A stretch of 64,000 nucleotides of DNA, taken from NCBI GenBank assembly GCA_902826775.1, contig CADEHE010000005.1, positions 310,001 through 374,000 of the forward strand, in the 5' to 3' direction. The DNA is from an uncultured Pseudomonadota bacterium. Its GTDB lineage: Bacteria > Pseudomonadota > Gammaproteobacteria > Burkholderiales > JALYOK01. Shown here in pieces: positions 1 through 8,062 of the stretch. Each line of letters opens with the position of its first letter. Within the stretch, counting starts at the first letter, position 1. The notes under the pieces were generated by a model. It had not been told where the DNA came from. It searched no databases and saw only the letters and a program-made list of their open reading frames with translations. The position numbers and the translations under genes are program-made.

Positions 1-649
1 AATCACCGGCTCGGACTTTTTGCCGCTGCATCAACATCGCGTCACCGCAATCGCCTGCGCGCTGCGCGAACGCGACAGCTTTCGCGTATGGTCGCTAGGC
101 ACTGCGCAAGATAGCGAAAAGGCGCTGATCCAACGCTTCTTCGACGGCATCGAGAAATACACCCCGCAAATCGTCTCGTGGAACGGCGGCGGTTTCGATC
201 TTCCCGTTCTCCACTACCGTGCCATGGTGAACGGCGTGCGCGCGCCGCGCTATTGGGAACTGGGTGAGGACGACCGCGAGTTCAAGTGGAACAACTACAT
301 TAGCCGCTACCACACGCGCCATATCGATTTGATGGATCTGCTTGCGCTCTATCAAGGCCGTGCTGCCGCACCGCTGGACGAGATCGCCAAGCTATGCGGC
401 TTTCCCGGCAAGCTCGGCATGGACGGCGCGCAGGTGTGGCCCGCGTTCCAGCGCGGCGAGATTGCACACATCCGCAACTACTGCGAAACCGACGCCGCCA
501 ACACTTACCTCATGTTCCTGCGCTTTCAGCACATGCGCGGCGCGCTCGGCGAACAAGAGTACGCTGCTGAGATCGATGTGGCGAAAAGCGTGCTAGGGAA
601 CTCGAAAGAAACGCATTGGCAGGAGTTCATGGCGGCGTGGGGAGGGTAG
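1..649 (+). CDS. PolB-like 3'-5' exonuclease (5' truncated by window edge)
   Basis: The reading frame is open to the left edge (it begins ITGSDFLPLHQHRVTAIACA), so the start lies outside the window and the TTG at 20 need not be the start. The protein resembles the predicted 3'-5' exonuclease family related to the exonuclease domain of DNA polymerase B (PF10108). Visible signs are the WNGGGFDLPVL stretch (ExoII-like), a later HIDLMDLL segment and YCETDAANTY (a DEDDy-type Tyr/Asp motif). It probably removes nucleotides from 3' ends in the cytoplasm; the exact substrate is unknown. The catalytic ExoI aspartate/glutamate would be upstream of the window and cannot be checked. Confidence 0.85.
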   Translation, partial: ITGSDFLPLHQHRVTAIACALRERDSFRVWSLGTAQDSEKALIQRFFDGIEKYTPQIVSWNGGGFDLPVLHYRAMVNGVRAPRYWELGEDDREFKWNNYISRYHTRHIDLMDLLALYQGRAAAPLDEIAKLCGFPGKLGMDGAQVWPAFQRGEIAHIRNYCETDAANTYLMFLRFQHMRGALGEQEYAAEIDVAKSVLGNSKETHWQEFMAAWGG

Positions 650-1004
650 CAGGGCGGGCGCGCGAGGAGACTTTCGGCTGCAAGCTGATACTCACTGGTG
701 CAGGGCAAGAGCATGGTTTCGGCGGGAACGACGCTGCCAGCGCGGCAGCGAGGTTTTCGTGGTGGGATCCCGCTGGAGGATGTGAACTTGCGAACCATTC
801 TGGGTGTAAGAGCGCTTCCGACGCTCTGTGCTTAGTGCGATTCCAATCCACCGCAAAGTTCGAAAGTTAGTACGTGCCTCGCATTGCCGACTTCGACTGA
901 CTGGAGCTACCGCGCTCGTTTGCTATTCCTAGTGACGTACTTGCCTCTAACTTTGGGGTGCGCAACAATTGTGCGTCAAACGCTACTTCCGGGCGATCCC
1001 TCAG
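650..1004. other. Gene-free stretch, nothing recognised
   Basis: About 355 bases between the exonuclease stop and the chosen start of the exported protein. I see no convincing coding frame, tRNA, hairpin terminator or consensus promoter here. It presumably holds the promoter of the downstream gene, but I cannot point to it. Confidence 0.4.
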
Positions 1005-2399
1005 ATGGCTGTTAGCTTTAAGTGTTACGTGCTGTTGCTTGCGGGTTGGGCGCTGGCTTCCAGCACCCTTGCGGGGCCCATAAAGGATCGAATCCGATCT
1101 AGTTCTGGCTACATTATTCTCGCCGATACCGAAGCCGTCATATCCAACCTTCCGGCTCCGTCTCCAGGATTCAAAGCGAAGGGAAGTTGTGTCGCGAGCG
1201 AAATTGAGTTTGTCGACGAATCTGCAAAGACCGAAGGTGGCTGGATTCTAAAGGGCTACAACTCCCAGTTGCAGCTCTGGGCCATCTATCACTATGGAGC
1301 TCGCGCTGCCACCAGTCGCCCCCCGCAGTGCAGCGATGGGAAGTTCATCGTACAAGCCTGGCAGGCTTCACTCAAAACCGCAATCACTGGTCAACTTACG
1401 GCGCCGGAGGCAAAACGTTTGGTCGAGATTGTCGATAAGTACGATAAGCGCTTTCAACTATCTAAGAGTCAACCAAAGGAAGCGCCTAAAGAGCATGCGT
1501 TCCGGCCAGAAGTGGCCGCGATGTCGCGCGCCGAATTGATTGCAGAATTACCACAACCCGCGAGCCGCGGTGCTTCACACCGCTGTGGCAGCGGCTGGCT
1601 AAGGACGGCGCCCGAGGTGCGCATACCTCAAGCTGAATTCTCCGCGTTAACTTTTGTCTTAGTTGATTGGAGCCTTGCCCATTTCCGCTTCGTCGGTGAT
1701 AGCCAAAAGTGTTTCGACGCGCATGTTGTTGTGACAAAGTGGCAAGAAGCATTGGGTCATCCAGTAACGGGCTTACTTACCAACGCAGATTTCGAACGAC
1801 TGCGTGCGGAAATTGATCGCATAGCGGTATTGGTTGCCGACAGAAAACGAGCGCATCAAGATGCCGAAACCGCGCAGGCGCAAGAGCGCGAGCGGGCAGA
1901 ACAGGTCCGGAAGGAACGCGAGGCGGCGGCGGAGAGAGAGCTGCAATCGTTTCTTTCCCCGAAGATGGATCCTCAATTGATCTATCTTCGAGCAGGCAAG
2001 TACGAGAGGTCGTCCGAACCAGGCTCGGCAACACGCTTATACAACTTCCTCGTCGACACCTTTCCGAACACGGAGTGGGCGGTTAAGGCCAATGACAGGA
2101 TGTTGCAGCGACACACCGAACATCGCGCGACCACGCGTTCGGGCGCCTCGAATGGAGCGAATGATTCCACATCGAATCAACAAGAAGACATGAATCGCGC
2201 TCGCGCGCTCCATGAAGACCTTTTTGACGATCAGATGCTTAGGGATGAGCAAAGACGCAAGCAAGAGGAGGACCGCCGCTGGCACGAGGAGCGCACGCGT
2301 ATCGAGAATGAGCAGATGGAGCGCGCCAACGAGCAACGACGTAGACAGGTTGAAGAATGGGAGGCGGAAGCCCGGCGTTCGCGCGAGGGGCAGCCCTAG
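1005..2399 (+). CDS. Exported protein with two peptidoglycan-binding-like modules and a coiled coil
   Basis: Unrecognised 464-residue protein. The ATG at 1005 is preferred over an in-frame TTG at 969 because it places a signal peptide (VLLLAGWALASSTLAG) at the N-terminus. Two segments look alike: each has a Cys-containing stretch followed by a WQASLKTAITGQLT or WQEALGHPVTGLLT motif, which recalls the x-Q-x-x-L-G-x-x-V-T-G core of PG_binding_1 domains. After these comes a KYERSSEPGSATRLYNFLVDT segment of TPR-like appearance, and the last 100 residues are rich in Glu, Arg and Gln and likely form a coiled coil. It probably acts in the periplasm or at the wall. Function unknown; the cell-wall link is inference. 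Confidence 0.7.
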   Translation: MAVSFKCYVLLLAGWALASSTLAGPIKDRIRSSSGYIILADTEAVISNLPAPSPGFKAKGSCVASEIEFVDESAKTEGGWILKGYNSQLQLWAIYHYGARAATSRPPQCSDGKFIVQAWQASLKTAITGQLTAPEAKRLVEIVDKYDKRFQLSKSQPKEAPKEHAFRPEVAAMSRAELIAELPQPASRGASHRCGSGWLRTAPEVRIPQAEFSALTFVLVDWSLAHFRFVGDSQKCFDAHVVVTKWQEALGHPVTGLLTNADFERLRAEIDRIAVLVADRKRAHQDAETAQAQERERAEQVRKEREAAAERELQSFLSPKMDPQLIYLRAGKYERSSEPGSATRLYNFLVDTFPNTEWAVKANDRMLQRHTEHRATTRSGASNGANDSTSNQQEDMNRARALHEDLFDDQMLRDEQRRKQEEDRRWHEERTRIENEQMERANEQRRRQVEEWEAEARRSREGQP

Positions 2400-2726
2400 C
2401 GCGAGGATCGTGACCGCGCTGGCCTTGCCCTTTGTGTACATCCCCAGACTCAATAAATGACCGCCCCTTATTCCACCGGTTCTTGGTTGGATCGAAAGAG
2501 TGGGGTAGACGCGAAGTTGGCAAGCAGCGGGCCGTGTTTGAACTCCGGACCATGAAGCGCTCGGGCTTTCGTGACTATCTATGTGAGCGGTGCCGACTTC
2601 ACCTGGCGTGGCCCCGGGGCACGCTTCGGGTCGACTTTATGCGTTAACCGTGTCGCCGCTGTGATTCGGCTTGAGGCAAAGGACTTCCTTCAGACCAGTT
2701 TGAGGTCGCTGAGGTATTGCCAGTCA
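2400..2726. other. Gene-free stretch, nothing recognised
   Basis: About 327 bases. The metallopeptidase/VWA reading frame stays open back to 2571, but its residues before the ATG at 2727 do not resemble the family and the codons look non-coding. No terminator, tRNA or clear promoter was seen; a weak GAGGT at 2711-2715 can serve as ribosome binding site for 2727. Confidence 0.4.
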
Positions 2727-3908
2727 ATGCAATTCTTGATCAGATCCGCCGAGCACAAACTCCAAGTCGCGCGCACCCGCCTGCTGCTAGAGCGTCCATT
2801 TCTAGGTGCGCTGTTGCTGCACTTGCCGCTGGTGGCGGCTCGGCCTGGGAGTTGCCGCACGCTGGCCACGGACGCGCGCAACATCTACTACAGCGAGGCA
2901 TACGTGGTGAGTGCCGCTCCGGCAGAGTTGCGGTTCATGCTGGCGCACGAGGTACTGCACTGCGCGCTGTTGCATTTGTTTCGGCGGCGGCAGCGCGTGC
3001 GCGCGCTGTGGGATGCGGCATGTGACCATGCGGTCAATCAGTTGCTGGTGGCGGACAGCTTCAATGCGCCGAGCGCGGCACTGCTTGACGAGCGATTCCA
3101 CGGGCTCGCCGCGGAAGAGATCTATCCGCTGCTCAACCCGTCTTTCGTCGAGCCGACCATCGATGCGCATTGGTACGAGGGCGTGGGCGACGTTTCGTTC
3201 GCGGCACCTGGCGAGAAGGCTTCTGCGCGCGAGGCCGCCGCTGCTGCCGATGCCGACCGGGCGAGCCTGGATCGTGCAGAAACCCAAGCGCTCGCACAAG
3301 TTTGGCAGCAGCGCGTGGTGGGCGCAGCGCAGCAGGCGCTGGCGAGCGGACGCATGTCGATGCTGTGGCAGAACGAGTTCGAGCGGCACATGCACGCGCA
3401 TCTGCCGTGGCGCGCGTTACTGGCGCGCTTTTTGAGCGCAAACGCGCGGCACGATTTTTCCTTTCAGCGCATTTCGCGCCGCTCCGAGGAGGTGCTGCTG
3501 CCGAGCCTAGCGCAGCCGAACGCGCGCATCGTCGTGGCGCTCGATATCAGCGGCTCCATCAGCCGGCCGGAGATTCAGGCGTTCGTCGATGAGGTCGATG
3601 CGCTCAAGAGCCAGCTCCGCGTGAATGTGAGCGTGCATGCATGCGACATGCACCTGCATGCAGACGGGCCTTGGGAATTCGCCGAATGGCAGCCGCTGCA
3701 GTTGCCGGGCGACTTGGGCGGGGGCGGCGGCACGCGCTTTACGCCGGTGTTCGCTTGGCTGGATGAGGCCGCGATCAAGCCGGACTGCCTAATCTATTTC
3801 ACCGATGCGCTGGGCGAATTTCCGAGTTTGGCGCCCAGCTATCCGGTCATGTGGCTAGTCAAAGGCAACGGCCAAGTGCCGTGGGGAGAGCGCATTCAGT
3901 TAGACTAG
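2727..3908 (+). CDS. Putative metallopeptidase / VWA-like protein (DUF2201 type)
   Basis: 393 residues. The N-terminal half carries MLAHEVLHCALLH with an HExxH zinc motif (H74, E75, H78), as in the putative metallopeptidase domain PF13203. The C-terminal half is a VWA-like domain with a MIDAS-type motif ALDISGSIS (D273). This two-domain layout is known from proteins usually encoded beside a MoxR-type AAA ATPase; here the only MoxR gene of the window is 36 kb away at 39405. The ATG at 2727 is chosen because family similarity begins there. It likely acts in the cytoplasm as a metal-dependent chaperone or peptidase partner; no substrate can be inferred. Confidence 0.8.
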   Translation: MQFLIRSAEHKLQVARTRLLLERPFLGALLLHLPLVAARPGSCRTLATDARNIYYSEAYVVSAAPAELRFMLAHEVLHCALLHLFRRRQRVRALWDAACDHAVNQLLVADSFNAPSAALLDERFHGLAAEEIYPLLNPSFVEPTIDAHWYEGVGDVSFAAPGEKASAREAAAAADADRASLDRAETQALAQVWQQRVVGAAQQALASGRMSMLWQNEFERHMHAHLPWRALLARFLSANARHDFSFQRISRRSEEVLLPSLAQPNARIVVALDISGSISRPEIQAFVDEVDALKSQLRVNVSVHACDMHLHADGPWEFAEWQPLQLPGDLGGGGGTRFTPVFAWLDEAAIKPDCLIYFTDALGEFPSLAPSYPVMWLVKGNGQVPWGERIQLD

Positions 3909-3934
3909 CGCACCACCTTATTTACTCCAATTCG

Positions 3935-5821
3935 ATGGCCGACGGCAGCCAATTCGCACTGCTCAAACAGCGCCGTTTCGCGCCCTTTTTCTGGACACAG
4001 TTTCTCGGCGCGTTCAACGATAACGTCTACAAGAACGCGCTCGTCATTCTGCTGGCCTACCAGGCGACCAACCTGACGGCCATAAAGCCGGATACGCTGG
4101 TCAATCTCGCCGCCGGTTTCTTCATACTGCCGTTCTTCTTGTTCTCCGCTTCTTCCGGCCAATTGGCCGACAAGTTCGAGAAATCGCGGCTGATTCGCTA
4201 CATCAAGATTTTTGAAGTCGGCATTATGTTGCTGGCGGCTTACGGCTTGCAGCAGAAGAGCGTAGCGTTGCTGCTCGCTTGCCTATTCTTGATGGGGCTG
4301 CACTCGACCTTGTTCGGGCCGGTCAAGTACGCGATTCTGCCGCAGCAATTGCATGAAACCGAACTGGTCGGCGGCAACGGCTTGATCGAGATGGGCACGT
4401 TCATCGCGATCCTGCTCGGCACTATCTTGGGCGGCGTTCTGATCGGTATTCCCGGCGACGGCTGGAAATGGGTGTCGCTCACCGTAATTGCCGTGGCGCT
4501 CGCCGGCGTAGCCGTGGCGTGGGGCATTCCGCGGGCGGCGGCACCATCGCCTGACTTAAAGTTCAACTGGAATCCGTTTACCGAGACTTGGCGCAGCTTC
4601 AGCTTTATTCGCAGCAATCGCACGGTATTTCTGTCGATCTTGGGGATATCCTGGTTCTGGTTTGTCGGCTCCCTCTTCGTTTCGCAGTTTCCGAACTTCG
4701 CCAAGAACGAGCTCGGCGGCAATGAGCATGTGGTCACGGTGCTGTTGGCGACTTTTTCCATTGGTGTCGGCATCGGCTCACTGTTGTGCGAGCGATTGTC
4801 GGGGCACAAAGTCGAGATTGGTTTGGTGCCGTTCGGCTCGATTGGTTTGACGTTGTTCGGTATCGATCTGTATTTCGCTACGCCGGCGGTCAAGCCCGAG
4901 GTGGCGATGGGCGCGTTCGAGTTTCTGAGCAAGCCGGGCAACTGGCGCTTGTTGTTCGATTTGGCGATGATCGGCATGTTCGGCGGCTTTTTCATCGTGC
5001 CGTTGTTTGCGTTGATTCAGACGCGCAGCGATCCGCAGTACCGCTCGCGCATTATCGCCGGCAACAACATACTCAATGCGCTGTTCATGGTGCTGGCTGC
5101 GGGGTTTGCGATTCTTTGCTTAAGCAACGGCATGTCGATCAACACCTTGTTGCTGCTGACGGCAATCCTCAATGCGTTCGTGGCAATCTACATTTACACC
5201 CTGGTGCCGGAGTTCCTGATGCGTTTTCTGGTCTGGATTCTGGTGCACTCGATTTATCGATTGCGCGTGAAGGGCATCGAGAACATTCCCGAGCAAGGCC
5301 CGGCGTTGCTGATTTGCAACCACGTCAGCTTTGTCGACGCGTTGATTATCGCGGCCGCATGCCGCCGCCCGATTCGCTTTGTAATGGATCACGGCATCTT
5401 CAAAGTGCCTTTGCTGAGTTTTTTCTTTCGCTCCAGCAAAGCGATCCCCATCGCGCCTGGGCGGGAAGATCCGCAGGTGCTGGAGCGCGCTTATGACGCC
5501 ATCGCCGCGGCGCTTGAGCAAGGCGAGTTGGTCGGCATCTTTCCCGAAGGCAAGATTACCTACGACGGCGAATTGAACGAATTCCGCGGCGGCATGCTGC
5601 GCATACTCGAGCGCACGCCGGTGCCGGTGGTACCGATGGCGCTGCAAGGGCTGTGGGGAAGTTTCTTCAGCCGCAAGGAAGGCAAAGCGATGAGCCGCTG
5701 GCCGCGGCGTGGATTACTTTCGCAAATCGGCTTGGCGGTCGGCGCGGCGGTGACACCCGCTGCGGTGAGTGTCGAGACGATGCAGGCACAAGTGCTTGCC
5801 TTGCGCGGCGCAGAGCGCTAG
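3935..5821 (+). CDS. MFS transporter fused to PlsC-type acyltransferase (LplT/Aas-like)
   Basis: 628-residue membrane protein. Residues 1 to about 420 form a major facilitator domain beginning with the LplT-like FFWTQFLGAFNDNVYKNA. Residues about 440-628 are a glycerolipid acyltransferase with NHVSFVD (H463, D468 of the HX4D motif) and FPEG (536-539). In related proteins such fusions flip lysophospholipids inward and re-acylate them; some also carry a C-terminal AMP-binding (acyl-ACP synthetase) domain, which is absent here. The ATG at 3935 is used; the longer frame from GTG 3851 overlaps the previous gene. ChaA follows two bases after the stop, so the two are probably co-transcribed. Confidence 0.9.
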   Translation: MADGSQFALLKQRRFAPFFWTQFLGAFNDNVYKNALVILLAYQATNLTAIKPDTLVNLAAGFFILPFFLFSASSGQLADKFEKSRLIRYIKIFEVGIMLLAAYGLQQKSVALLLACLFLMGLHSTLFGPVKYAILPQQLHETELVGGNGLIEMGTFIAILLGTILGGVLIGIPGDGWKWVSLTVIAVALAGVAVAWGIPRAAAPSPDLKFNWNPFTETWRSFSFIRSNRTVFLSILGISWFWFVGSLFVSQFPNFAKNELGGNEHVVTVLLATFSIGVGIGSLLCERLSGHKVEIGLVPFGSIGLTLFGIDLYFATPAVKPEVAMGAFEFLSKPGNWRLLFDLAMIGMFGGFFIVPLFALIQTRSDPQYRSRIIAGNNILNALFMVLAAGFAILCLSNGMSINTLLLLTAILNAFVAIYIYTLVPEFLMRFLVWILVHSIYRLRVKGIENIPEQGPALLICNHVSFVDALIIAAACRRPIRFVMDHGIFKVPLLSFFFRSSKAIPIAPGREDPQVLERAYDAIAAALEQGELVGIFPEGKITYDGELNEFRGGMLRILERTPVPVVPMALQGLWGSFFSRKEGKAMSRWPRRGLLSQIGLAVGAAVTPAAVSVETMQAQVLALRGAER

Positions 5822-5823
5822 CC

Positions 5824-6891
5824 ATGCCGGTCTGGGCCGCTGCCATTCCGCTGCTAGCGGCGATCGTTCTGGGATGGAGTTGGGTTGCGCCGGCGAGCGT
5901 GCTGCTGGCCAGCGTTTGCGCGGTTGCGCTGATAGGGGCTGTCATCGCTGCGGTCCATCACGCCGAAGTCGTGGCGCACCGGGTGGGCGAACCGTTCGGC
6001 ACGCTGGTGCTGGCGGTGGCTATTACGGTCATCGAAGTCGCGCTGATCGTCACGATGATGGTTTCGGGCGGGGTGGACAAAGCGGCGCTGCCGCGCGATA
6101 CGGTGTTCGCCGCGATCATGATCATCTGCAACGGCGTGGTGGGGTTGTGTCTGCTGCTCGGCGGGCTGAAGCATCACGAGCAAGCGTTTCGGCTCGAGGG
6201 GGCGAGTTCGGCGCTGGTATGCTTGATCGCGCTCGCGACCTTATCGCTTGTGCTGCCGGCGTTCACCACCAGCGCGCCAGGCCTCATGTACAGCGGGTCG
6301 CAGCTCGTTTTTGCCAGTGTTGCGTCCGTTGTGCTGTGGGGCGTGTTTGTGTTCGTGCAGACGGTGCGGCATCGCGATTATTTTCTGCCAAGCGGTACAG
6401 CGGCGGAACAGGACGCACATGCGGCGCCGCCGTCGCTGCGCTTGGCTTGGGCGAGTTTTGCGCTGATGGTGGTTGGGCTGGTGGCGGTCGTTGGGCTGGC
6501 AAAAGCGCTGGCGCCGACGATAGAGCAAGCGGTGCGTGCGGCGGGGGCGCCCAACTCCGTCATCGGCATTGCCATTGCGCTACTGGTGCTGCTGCCGGAG
6601 ACGTGGGCGGCGGTGCGTGCCGCGCGGGCCGATCGTCTGCAGACGAGTTTAAACCTGGCGCTGGGCTCGGCGCTCGCCAGCATCGGTTTGACCATTCCGG
6701 CGGTCGCTGTAGCCTCGTATTGGCTGCAGATACCGCTCATACTCGGTTTGGATCCGAAGGAGTTGGTCTTGCTCGCGCTGACGTTCATCATCGGCGCCAT
6801 TACGCTTACCACCGGCAGAAGCACGGTACTGCAAGGGGTGGTGCACATGGTGGTGTTCGCCGCATTTGTTTTCTTGGCCTTTGCGCCCTGA
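5824..6891 (+). CDS. chaA: Calcium/proton antiporter, ChaA type
   Basis: 355-residue inner-membrane protein with about eleven hydrophobic segments. GEPFGTLVLAVAITVIEVAL in the first half and the related VLLPETWAAVRAARADRLQ in the second half are the duplicated alpha-repeat signatures of the CaCA cation/H+ antiporter family, closest in my memory to ChaA (366 residues in E. coli). It would export Ca2+ (and possibly Na+ or K+) in exchange for protons. The start at 5824 lies two bases after the preceding stop, and an acidic region between the two halves is short. Ion specificity cannot be read from the sequence. Confidence 0.88.
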   Translation: MPVWAAAIPLLAAIVLGWSWVAPASVLLASVCAVALIGAVIAAVHHAEVVAHRVGEPFGTLVLAVAITVIEVALIVTMMVSGGVDKAALPRDTVFAAIMIICNGVVGLCLLLGGLKHHEQAFRLEGASSALVCLIALATLSLVLPAFTTSAPGLMYSGSQLVFASVASVVLWGVFVFVQTVRHRDYFLPSGTAAEQDAHAAPPSLRLAWASFALMVVGLVAVVGLAKALAPTIEQAVRAAGAPNSVIGIAIALLVLLPETWAAVRAARADRLQTSLNLALGSALASIGLTIPAVAVASYWLQIPLILGLDPKELVLLALTFIIGAITLTTGRSTVLQGVVHMVVFAAFVFLAFAP

Positions 6892-7015
6892 ATAAGCCTG
6901 TAGCGGTTGCCCATGTCCCGGCCCGGTTAGCAGGGGAAGTTTGTTAAAATCCGAGGCTTATTTGGCCCGGCGCATTGCGATCGAGCTGCCTTACCTCTCA
7001 ATCACGGAGTAAACA

Positions 7016-8005
7016 ATGAAGAAACCCATGCGCGTAGCGGTCACTGGCGCGGCCGGCCAAATTGGCTACAGTCTGCTATTTCGGATCGCCAGCGGCGAGA
7101 TGCTCGGCAAGGATCAGCCCGTTGCGCTGCAACTGCTGGAGATTCCCGACGAGAAAGCGCAGAAAGCGCTCAAGGGCGTGATGATGGAAGTCGACGACTG
7201 CGCCTTTCCGCTGCTGGCCGGCATGAGTGCGCACAGTGATCCGATGACGGCTTTCAAAGACGCGGATATCGCGCTGCTGGTCGGTGCGCGCCCGCGCGGC
7301 CCCGGCATGGAGCGCAAAGATCTGCTCACGGCGAACGGTGCGATCTTCACCGCGCAGGGCAAGGCGCTCGATGCCGTCGCTTCGCGCAACGTGCGCGTGC
7401 TGGTGGTCGGCAATCCCGCTAACACCAATGCGCTGATTGCGCAGAAATCCGCGCCTTCGCTGCCGGCGAAGAATTTCACTGCCATGATGCGCTTGGATCA
7501 TAACCGCGCAGTGTCGCAGCTGGCGGCCAAACTGGGTGTGCCGGTGACCGACATCAAGAAAGTCACCATTTGGGGCAATCACTCGGCGACGCAGTATCCG
7601 GACGTGTTCAACGTCGAAGTCGGCGGGCAGAAAGCTTGGGCGAAAATAAACGATCAAGCTTGGCTGGAAAGCAACTTTATCCCGACGGTGCAAAAGCGCG
7701 GCGCGGCGATTATCGATGCGCGCGGTTTGTCGAGCGCGGCGAGCGCGGCGAATGCGGCGATCGAGCATATGCGCGATTGGGTGAACGGCACGCCGGCGGG
7801 TGATTGGGTCAGCATGGGCATTCCCTCCGACGGCAGCTACGGTATTCCCGCGGGCGTCATGTTCGGCTATCCGGTGACTTGCGCCAACGGCGAGTACAAG
7901 ATCGTGCAAGGCCTCCCGCTGAACGAATTCGGCCTGGGGAAGGTGAAGGCTACGCACCAAGAATTGCTCGAAGAACGCGCCGCTATCCAGCACTTACTGG
8001 GGTAG
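7016..8005 (+). CDS. mdh: Malate dehydrogenase
   Basis: 329 residues, the size of the NAD-dependent malate dehydrogenases of betaproteobacteria. It begins [20 protein letters not shown], giving the dinucleotide-binding glycines at 11-17. [14 protein letters not shown] is the substrate-loop arginine region, [11 protein letters not shown] and MRLDHNRA follow, and [11 protein letters not shown] holds the catalytic His. It interconverts malate and oxaloacetate in the TCA cycle in the cytoplasm. A GGAG lies just before the ATG. The upstream spacer contains TTGTTAAAAT (6941-6950), possibly a -10 region, without a clear -35 partner. Confidence 0.97.
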   Translation: MKKPMRVAVTGAAGQIGYSLLFRIASGEMLGKDQPVALQLLEIPDEKAQKALKGVMMEVDDCAFPLLAGMSAHSDPMTAFKDADIALLVGARPRGPGMERKDLLTANGAIFTAQGKALDAVASRNVRVLVVGNPANTNALIAQKSAPSLPAKNFTAMMRLDHNRAVSQLAAKLGVPVTDIKKVTIWGNHSATQYPDVFNVEVGGQKAWAKINDQAWLESNFIPTVQKRGAAIIDARGLSSAASAANAAIEHMRDWVNGTPAGDWVSMGIPSDGSYGIPAGVMFGYPVTCANGEYKIVQGLPLNEFGLGKVKATHQELLEERAAIQHLLG

Positions 8006-8062
8006 ATATCGCCTCGGCAATCAATGCTGGATTGAGTGTCCAGCTATTACAGGATAGAGTAA

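Noticed and set aside
18-649. A CDS starting at TTG 20
   Set aside because: The frame is open to the window edge and the residues before 20 (ITGSDF) fit the family, so this is a partial gene rather than a start.
969-1004. TTG start for the exported protein
   Set aside because: It would place twelve extra residues before a good signal peptide; ATG 1005 fits better.
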